A stretch of DNA of 24,851 nucleotides from Purshia tridentata (lineage: Eukaryota > Streptophyta > Magnoliopsida > Rosales > Rosaceae). The stretch is taken from contig QANT01007800.1 in NCBI GenBank assembly GCA_003254885.1, positions 1 to 24,851 of the forward strand, written 5' to 3'. Below are positions 18,758 to 24,851 of this stretch, piece after piece. Below the pieces are notes generated by a model that was given only the letters and a program-made list of their open reading frames with translations, made no database searches and was not told where the DNA came from. Each line of letters opens with the position of its first letter. The stretch's first letter is position 1. Both the position numbers and the translations under genes were made by a program.

Positions 18758-20930
18758 TTTGGGCCAGCTATTTAATAATTGGATTAGTTCGTCTAATCTA
18801 ATTATCTTAAATAATCTTAAAATCTACTCTACTGATAAAAGGTCATGTCAGATTTATGTCGGATTAAGCGGGACGATATCTTATTTTGAAATTTTAACAG
18901 ATAATAATTATAAAGTGCACATGCACTTAGTAGTATCAAAAGTTGTACTGCATCTTCTATGCCATCTTTTGTTTTCTTGCAGATTTCTTGTTTTAAGGAC
19001 TTAATTCTCAACCAGTTGTTTTGAAGGTCTTTCATCTTTACTAAAATCTCTCTTTTAGAAATCCCAACTTGGTCTCCTTCCTCCAAAAACTAATTAAACC
19101 ACTAGATTGGAACAATAGCATATATTTTCCATACTGTATAGAACCATATGAATGTGTTACTGAGTTGCAAAATGTAACTAATTAATTAATTAATAAGGCA
19201 AATACTAATTGAATAACCAAAATGTAACTCATATAGAATTTCAAAGTGTATCTCCATCATCATTTCTAATGCCAATTACAGACTCAAGAAACTGTTTTCA
19301 AATACAGACCAGAAAATTTTGAGTAAGATGAGACCAAATTAATGAGACCAAACTCTAAGTTGGTTGTTGAAATATTTCCCAATCGTTTTAGACATATATT
19401 GCCTCATATTACTTTCCCATCCCAACAAAATCCTAAAAGATCTTACCTAAAAAAAAGTCTTAAAAAGAAGAGGCTCACAAGCCTGATCGAAGAGGCTGAT
19501 CATCTAAAACCGGCCATCACCAAATCAATAAAATGTATGGTCTAATTCAACAAGTTTTCCTTTGACAAAAAATTATTGCATGTATGTGATTGTAAAACTA
19601 CTATGTGGTACCATTTAATTTACGTGTTATAATATTAGTGGTCGAAAAGTTTATAAATTTAGGATATAATTAGTTTTGTATTTGATGGTCCTTTCTTGGT
19701 GAAGATTTGAGAATTTGATCTCTTTGGCTACTCGCGAATCTAGTTGGCCAGCTAGATATTGTAGCAGGAAGTCTTTGTAATTATTTTTTTTGTCACTATA
19801 ATCCCACATGCCTTGCACTTAGCATTCTTTAAAAAGAAAATTAAAAATTTAAAGTTTAGAATTTTAGATATTAATAATTATACACAAGTTTTAATTCTAA
19901 TAAATTGATCACACCGCCATGTGATAACACATGATAACTTCTCGCTCTTAACCTATATGCACTAGCTAGAAAAAATTGATTTAATTAGCATCCAAATTAA
20001 AAAATTTTAACAAAATATATTCATAGCATTCAATTAAAAATGCAATAATTTTATTATTCATAGTTCGCTATAATAGGCTTCCACCACTCAATATCGCCGT
20101 GGTGTTGCACCCTAGCACATAATAGCGTCATGGACTCATGGCACTGTTTACTGAACCAGTTTGGCCTATAAAGCTAGGCCTAGGGTCATATATATACTTT
20201 AACAACAAATTATGAAGCAAAAGAAAAAGTCATGTAGGTAATTTTTGGTAAAATTTAAATAAAATATAAGTCATAGTATGTCATAATAATAATAATAATA
20301 TTAATATATTGGATCTCTTAAAAGAAACGTCAAACTTGAAATTAACAAAAATTCTGGAGTGGAGCTAGACCACATGGAATGATACTTCCAGTACTAGTTT
20401 TTACTAGAAAAAGTATGCATACGAGGCACTGTTTGCAATGTTTTCATTAAAAAAAAGGGGGTAATGGTGAAAGTGGCGGAGACATTTACTAACATGAAGT
20501 TAGAGAGAAAATTAAGCGGAAATAGAAGAAATGAGGGAGAAAAACAACTAGAGTGCAGCAGATGAGTCATTCTCATTAAATGGTTTTCTAATTATCTGGA
20601 ATCAAAATGAAAATGAAATTCATTGTAACTCTTATATTTATCAATCATCATGAATTGGAATCTAAACTAGTTTAATTACTAAAACACCCTTGTTCAAAAT
20701 ACATATATTTTTTGGAGTTATTAAAAGAGCTTTAGAGTAATTTAATATGAAGCTATGTCTCCTGGACCAGTTCTGGTGGAATGAAATTAATACAAAGTTC
20801 TCTCGATAAATGTGATTGTTAAAAAAGAGAAATACAATTTTTGATTTTAGAATAGCCTCCACTTACTTTTTGATTCCCAATATAACTTAAAAAAAGAATT
20901 TAAGTGGAATAAGAGCAACTCTTATTTGTT
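18758..20930. other. Long intergenic region, no gene recognised
   Basis: AT-rich, with simple repeats such as TAATTAATTAATTAATAA near 19179 and a TAA/ATA run near 20287. Open frames at 18829-19086 (minus), 19342-19545 (+) and 20394-20576 (minus) are short and carry no motif I know. The 18829-19086 frame has a hydrophilic, Lys-rich start that may be a coding relic. No element ends were delimited. Confidence 0.5.
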
Positions 20931-20935
20931 CACAC

Positions 20936-21182
20936 TTCCATTCCATCTTATTTGTTCAACTCTCCTTTTGGATTGGCCATTGTAATTCTCATAACCGAGT
21001 CAGTATGGACATATATATGCCCTTAGCAACGAAGGGAGAGCTAAAAGCCAACTCTCAAACATTGATTTCTATTGAATTTCCGCAATTCTAATTAAAAAAA
21101 CTGTGAAGGGAGAAAATCTAAATTGAAATTCTTCTACAACTTATGCATTCATGAAAAGGCACCCTCATAGGCACCATTTAAG
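20936..21182 (+). promoter_or_regulatory. Copy 7 promoter region
   Basis: A distal module relic CTCTCCTTTTGGATTGGCCA then TTGTAATTCTCATAA (about 20970-20993). The family block ACAACTTATGC...ATGAAAAGGCACCC is at 21136-21164. The TATA equivalent is CATTTAA at 21176-21182, followed by GCATGG. The first TATA base is changed. The leader has AAAATCACAAGG. Confidence 0.55.
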
Positions 21183-21223
21183 CATGGTTTTGAGTGTTCA
21201 AGATCTAAAATCACAAGGTTTCT

Positions 21224-22103
21224 ATGAGAGAATTTATAGTATGCATTACTATGCTACTCATAAGGTTATTGCCAGGTGCTGCCAATAAAATACCTCCCCT
21301 ACTTGATTATTATGATGATCATCATGGCCTTCTCTCTTCCCCTTCTTCTTCGGATATTTCTGGATTTAAACACCCCATTACAAAAAAAATCATGGTATGC
21401 CTAGGCGTGTCTGCCGTGGGATGCCTGAGTCTGCAACTTAAAAAACGCAATGCCTCATTGTACTTGTATTGCGCTGGTAACATAGTTATGCCAGGATGCT
21501 TGGCAGCTCTGGCTGATCTAATTTATCAATGTACTACTCAATGTGCAAAGTCCATGACCAAAAATTTCGATATTGGTAAGATCTTCTTGATAAAATTTGA
21601 GAATTCAACCCAAAATTAATTGATAATAGATAGAGATTGAGGCTGAAGACCTTATAAGTATATATGCGAAGTTCTAGTTTTCTAATGGGTGGGACATTGC
21701 TCTACATTATTTTTAATAAGATGAACCTTGAGGGACGTGAGAAAGCGTAAGGTTGTTGGGCCCTACACATGGATAAAGGCTCTTATACCATAATAGAATT
21801 TGAGCTTCCAAACCAAAACTAATTGACAAGAGGCTTAAGACCCGAAAAGCTTTAATTTTCAATATGGAATATTGCTCCACATTACTCTCAACACTTTTTA
21901 CCTCCTCACATGATATATTGCTTGCAACATATTCACGTACACACATATATATATACTGCTCTTGTATAATATTGTTAAAACAAAAAAAAAATAGTGTTCC
22001 AATTACAAAATTCGTGAGCTTATATTAATTTGTTGTGACAGATATTGATAAAGCGGAAGGTTACTTGACAACCTGCTACGAAAATTGCAACAAGAATTAT
22101 TAG
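21224..22103 (+). CDS. Copy 7: secreted eight-cysteine protein, second subgroup
   Basis: Exon 1 is 21224-21575 and exon 2 is 22042-22103, with a phase-1 GT-AG intron of 466 bp. The product has 137 residues. The start lies where the inner Met-Arg of other copies lies; the Gly-rich N-terminus is missing, but residues 1-20 still form a signal peptide. The spacer keeps DHHGLLSSPSSSD. Cysteine spacing is C-x7-C-x15-C-x8-C-x10-C-x3-C, then x21 and C-x3-C. The x8 gap and the ALADLIYQC version of the SDAIYGC motif are shared with copy 8 in part and set the two apart from copies 1-6. The intron carries two related AT-rich repeats near 21610-21900. Confidence 0.75.
21605..21905. repeat. Two related dispersed-repeat fragments in the copy 7 intron
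   Basis: The segments at about 21605-21705 and about 21808-21895 share the order AACC(C)AAAA(T/C)TAATTGA, a GAGGCT(G/T)AAGACC stretch, then GGAATATTGCTCCACATTAC-like sequence. They look like diverged copies of one repeat, perhaps LTR fragments. The family is not identified. Confidence 0.45.
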
Positions 22104-22460
22104 CTTTTTGCTTTAGTAAAACGTACGCACGCAATGTGCTATGTTTGTACGAGATACAACTTTTAATATGTTGATCATGTTTTCTTTATCATCGAAATGT
22201 TTAATGTTGAATATATACTTATAGATTTTGTAACCTCGATATTACGCCCCCCTCCCACCCCAATAAAAAAACATAAAAACCAAAAAACCAAAAATGCAAT
22301 GCCAGAAGCAATTAAAACCTCAAGAAACCCCAAAAGGCTGTAACAAGGCAACCAAGAATTATTGCGGGCATAATTACCATAAAAGGCACATGTGACGAAC
22401 ACTAATGAACCCCAACATGATCAACAAAAATACATTGTTGAGCACTCAAGCTGCTGAAAT

Positions 22461-22684
22461 TTGCAAAAGAAAATAATATATGCCGAAGTCTGCTCTTATT
22501 ATTGTATATATAGAAAGCTTTAAGACTACCTCTTGCTCACAATCCAATGATTAGGATCCCTCCATATAGTTATTGCAAAAGAAAATAATATATGCCGAAG
22601 TCTGCTCTTAGTATTGTATATATAGAAAGCTTTAAGACTACCTCTTGTTCACAATCCAATGATTAGGATCCCTCCATATAGTTT
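22461..22684. repeat. Direct tandem duplication, 112 bp x 2
   Basis: 22461-22572 and 22573-22684 are nearly identical; both hold TTGCAAAAGAAAATAATATA and GGATCCCTCCATATAGTT. Only two or three substitutions are seen. It lies between copies 7 and 8 and is not near a promoter block. Confidence 0.95.
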
Positions 22685-23290
22685 TTTGGTCCTCAATTTT
22701 GTTAAAAAATCAGCCCAACCAAAAATTCTTTACCCATTTCATTTTATAATAAAAATATGAATTTTTAGGATTTTACTAAGACTTAGTTTCGTATTATAGT
22801 GAAAAAAAGTTGTAGCAAATTAATGCAGCAGTAGAAAGTTAAACGTTTTGTTAAAAAAGAAGGATATTAATGGTTGTTATTTTATTAAAAAAGTGAGAAT
22901 AGATTGGGTAAAAAATAATTTGGCCCCTAATTTTCGCTCACAACAATTTTAAAAAATAGGTTTCTAGTTGTAGTAAATATCTATTGTGAGTGATCTCAAT
23001 TTTCACTCACTACCGTTTTTTAGATTTGTTATAACCAAAACACTAAAATTATATAATGATCTAAAATTGTCACTCACAGTAATTTTAAATTTGGGTGTCT
23101 CATCACAATCCCAAACAGGACTTTAAGAATTAAAGAAAAAAGCTACCGCATCCAAAAGAAAACATAAACAAAACAACAACTAGCACAAACAATAAGAGAC
23201 AAATTCCCCCAAAATTAAACTGGTATTAGGGGAGCCTTTGAAACCAATTAAATCAACTTTAAAGAGGCAAAATTATCCCAAATCAAACGG
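22685..23290. other. Intergenic DNA before copy 8, nothing recognised
   Basis: AT-rich, with repeated TTTTCACTCAC(A/T) words near 22935-23085 that hint at a decayed element. No gene, RNA or element ends were found. Confidence 0.5.
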
Positions 23291-23294
23291 TTCC

Positions 23295-23490
23295 ACAACT
23301 TATGCAGGCATGAAAGGGCACATAATTTCTCACCGAAAAAGGCATCAAATTTCATAGGTTTTATTATTATTATTTTTTTCTTTCTAATATAAATCGAGGA
23401 GCTAAGTGAGATTTACATTTGAAACCTCTTCAATATTGTGAAGAGAAATACCCACAGACCACAAATTAGTGTGGCTTAGACTCTATTTAA
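23295..23490 (+). promoter_or_regulatory. Copy 8 core promoter
   Basis: The family block ACAACTTATGC...ATGAAAGGGCA is at 23295-23320 and TATTTAA at 23484-23490, followed by GTATGG. The two are 164 bp apart, more than in most copies. The 136-bp duplication begins directly after the TATA box. Confidence 0.5.
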
Positions 23491-23762
23491 GTATGGTTCA
23501 TGTGTAGATGAATATCCAAAGAAAATAAAATAAAAAACAAAGGTTAATTTCTAAATATAGAGGGGACTCAGGGAAGCTATGGGAGGTGCTGTTAATGGTG
23601 TTAGGGGGTCATTGGTAGTGACAATAGTATGGTTCATGTGTAGATGAATATCCAAAGAAAAAAAAATAAAAAACAAAGGCTAATTTCTAAATATAGAGGG
23701 GACTCAGGGAAGCTATGGGAGGTGCTGGTAATGGTGTTAGGGGGTCATTGGTAGTGACAATT
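23491..23762 (+). repeat. 136-bp tandem duplication of the copy 8 leader and start
   Basis: 23491-23626 and 23627-23762 are almost identical. Each holds GTATGGTTCATGTGTAGATG, the leader, the start codon and the first codons of the signal peptide. The TATA box is outside the duplication, so both copies should be in one transcript. Confidence 0.95.
23579..23647 (+). CDS. Upstream ORF made by the duplication, 22 codons
   Basis: The duplicated start codon opens a frame that reads the first codons of the signal peptide and stops at TGA (23645-23647), 67 bp before the main start. It is a side product of the 136-bp duplication and may lower translation of copy 8. It is unlikely to be a functional protein. 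Confidence 0.6.
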   Translation: MGGAVNGVRGSLVVTIVWFMCR

Positions 23763-24308
23763 ATGGTACTGGTGTCCCTATTAATGCCAAGTAGTACTAG
23801 TGCAGTGAATGCGAACAACTTCCCTCCTTTGCTTCCTTATGAGCATCAAGATGGTCACCTTCTCTCTTCGCCTTCTTCTTTTGATGCTCTTGGAATTAAG
23901 TTAATTAACAACTTCATTAGAAAAAAAGTGATGGCATGCCTAGGCGTGTCAGCTGCGGGTTGTTCAGCTATGCTACTTGGAAAACGTGACACCACTCACA
24001 CCACACTGTATACGACCTGCGTTGCTGGCATTGTTATGCCTACCTGCATGGCAGTAGCGGCTGATCTAATTTATCACTGTACCACTGGCTGTGCAAACTC
24101 CATGAGCACCCAGTTTGATTTTGGTAAGAGATATAGCTAACTAGCTTCTTCTGCTTAATTTAGCTCAGGCAACAGTACACTCTGTTTCCATTATTATTTT
24201 ACAGAAAAGTTCTTTCCAATTATACATTTTTTCATTTATGTGCCAGATGTCGGTAATGCAGAAGGCTACTTAACAACCTGCTACGACAGTTGCAACAAGG
24301 ATTATTAG
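23715..24308 (+). CDS. Copy 8: secreted eight-cysteine protein, second subgroup
   Basis: Exon 1 is 23715-24123 and exon 2 is 24247-24308, with a phase-1 GT-AG intron of 123 bp. The product has 156 residues. A signal peptide lies within about residues 12-36, followed by a spacer with HLLSSPSSFD. Cysteine spacing is C-x7-C-x18-C-x8-C-x10-C-x3-C, then x21 and C-x3-C; the x18 loop is the longest of the family and contains a Thr/His-rich insertion. ACLGVSAAGC and the Val-Met-Pro before cysteine 4 match copy 7. The start at 23715 is the only duplicated ATG in frame with the domain. The leader duplication and upstream ORF may affect expression. Confidence 0.75.
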
Positions 24309-24648
24309 CTTTTTATTCTTTGCTAAAACACAATGTGCTATTTTTTTTGACATGCAACTTTTAATGTGTAAACTTTTTTTATTCGTTTATTGAAAAATAT
24401 TGAACTGGATCAAAATGTGAGTAATTGTTTAGCTGGCATGGAGCTATATATTATTATTTTAATAGAATAATAATTAAAAAGTATATCTCAAACTTTGTGA
24501 AAACACATAAAAAGAAAGACAAAGTATTTGGGAACAGGTGGAAGATCTCCATCCATATTTAAATTATATATTTTCTCCATTATAGCTTCTTAATTGGAAT
24601 CTATGGAACAATTTAATTATGTACTTTTTGTACATGATGTGCTGCCAG
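24309..24648. other. 3' flank of copy 8
   Basis: Holds the shared 3' block CATGCAACTTTTAATGTG (24351-24368), also seen after copies 5 (15300-15318), 6 (18612-18630) and 7 (22151-22169). It may belong to the 3' UTR or polyadenylation region. The rest is AT-rich with nothing recognised. Confidence 0.5.
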
Positions 24649-24851
24649 TAGGGGTCGGTAATGGGCTGGGCCGGGCTAGTCCGGCCCTAATTTTTTGGGC
24701 TCGGGCTGAGCTTGAGTTTGGATAATAAGAGCCTAATAAGATTTTTGGGTCGGGCCGGGCCGGGCTTGGGCTTAAATACACAAGCCCAAGGCCCACCTAT
24801 CGGCTTGGGTCTTGTAGGCTTTTGGGCCGGGTCGGGCTAGGCCCAAACGGG
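24649..24851. mobile_element. Left end of a GC-rich hAT-like element, cut by the window edge
   Basis: Begins TAGGGGTCGGTAATGGGC after AT-rich DNA and is full of GGGCCGGGC words, like the element in the copy 5 intron but of a different subfamily. The presumed 8-bp target is GCTGCCAG (24641-24648). The right end is outside the window, so target and inverted repeat cannot be checked. Confidence 0.5.

Noticed and set aside
24649..24851. GC-rich right edge as a CpG island or promoter
   Set aside because: The GGGCCGGGC word repetition and the TAGGGGTCGG end fit a hAT-like element better.
1..24851. tRNA, rRNA, CRISPR or bacterial-type operon
   Set aside because: No cloverleaf, ribosomal signature or spaced direct repeat was seen; the content is clearly plant nuclear.

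Overview
This is plant nuclear DNA, probably from a woody eudicot. The evidence is AT-rich non-coding DNA, GT-AG introns, TATA boxes of the type TATTTAA, plant LTR-retrotransposon primer-binding sites and MITE-like elements. The species cannot be read from the window. A few N's sit inside homopolymer runs and mark unresolved assembly.

The core is a tandem, same-strand (+) array of seven apparently intact two-exon genes and at least one pseudogene. All encode small secreted cysteine-rich proteins of 137-166 residues. In order they are copy 1 (4547-5140), copy 2 (6332-6940), pseudogene copy 3 (about 8850-9262), copy 4 (9931-10889), copy 5 (13312-15243), copy 6 (17413-18545), copy 7 (21224-22103) and copy 8 (23715-24308). 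Each has a signal peptide, a Pro/Ser-rich spacer with a conserved His-then-LSSPSS-Asp theme, and an eight-cysteine domain. The cysteine pattern is C-x7-C-x(12-18)-C-x(7-8)-C-x10-C-x3-C-x21-C-x3-C, split by one phase-1 intron between cysteines 6 and 7. The tail recalls plant thionin-like proteins, but the family assignment is tentative. Copies 7 and 8 form one subgroup, and copies 5 and 6 are the products of a recent segmental duplication.

The copies share a promoter layout: a block near TTATGC-n4-ATGAAAAGGCA, then a TATTTAAGCATGG box, then a leader containing AATCACAA. Several also share a 3' block (ATGCAACTTTTAATGT). Orphan pieces of this layout at 2696-2890 (3' flank) and 3662-3812 (promoter) show that the array once held more copies.

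Region by region: 1-2695 is a minus-strand Ty3/gypsy-type LTR element cut by the window edge, with a 63-bp tandem repeat inside. 2696-4546 holds relics and repeats. 4547-9262 holds copies 1 to 3. 9263-11726 holds copy 4 and a PIF/Harbinger-like element. 11727-15415 and 15772-18757 are the duplicated unit, each with a copia LTR relic, a LINE RNase H relic and one gene. 18758-20930 has no recognised gene. 20931-24308 holds copies 7 and 8. From 24649 a second GC-rich hAT-like element runs off the right edge.

The array shows birth-and-death evolution in detail: a lost start codon rescued downstream (copy 4), a lost stop codon (copy 5), a TATA box duplicated by a poly-A retro-insertion (copies 5 and 6), a retro-insertion splitting the promoter (copy 2), and a 136-bp duplication that created an upstream ORF (copy 8).
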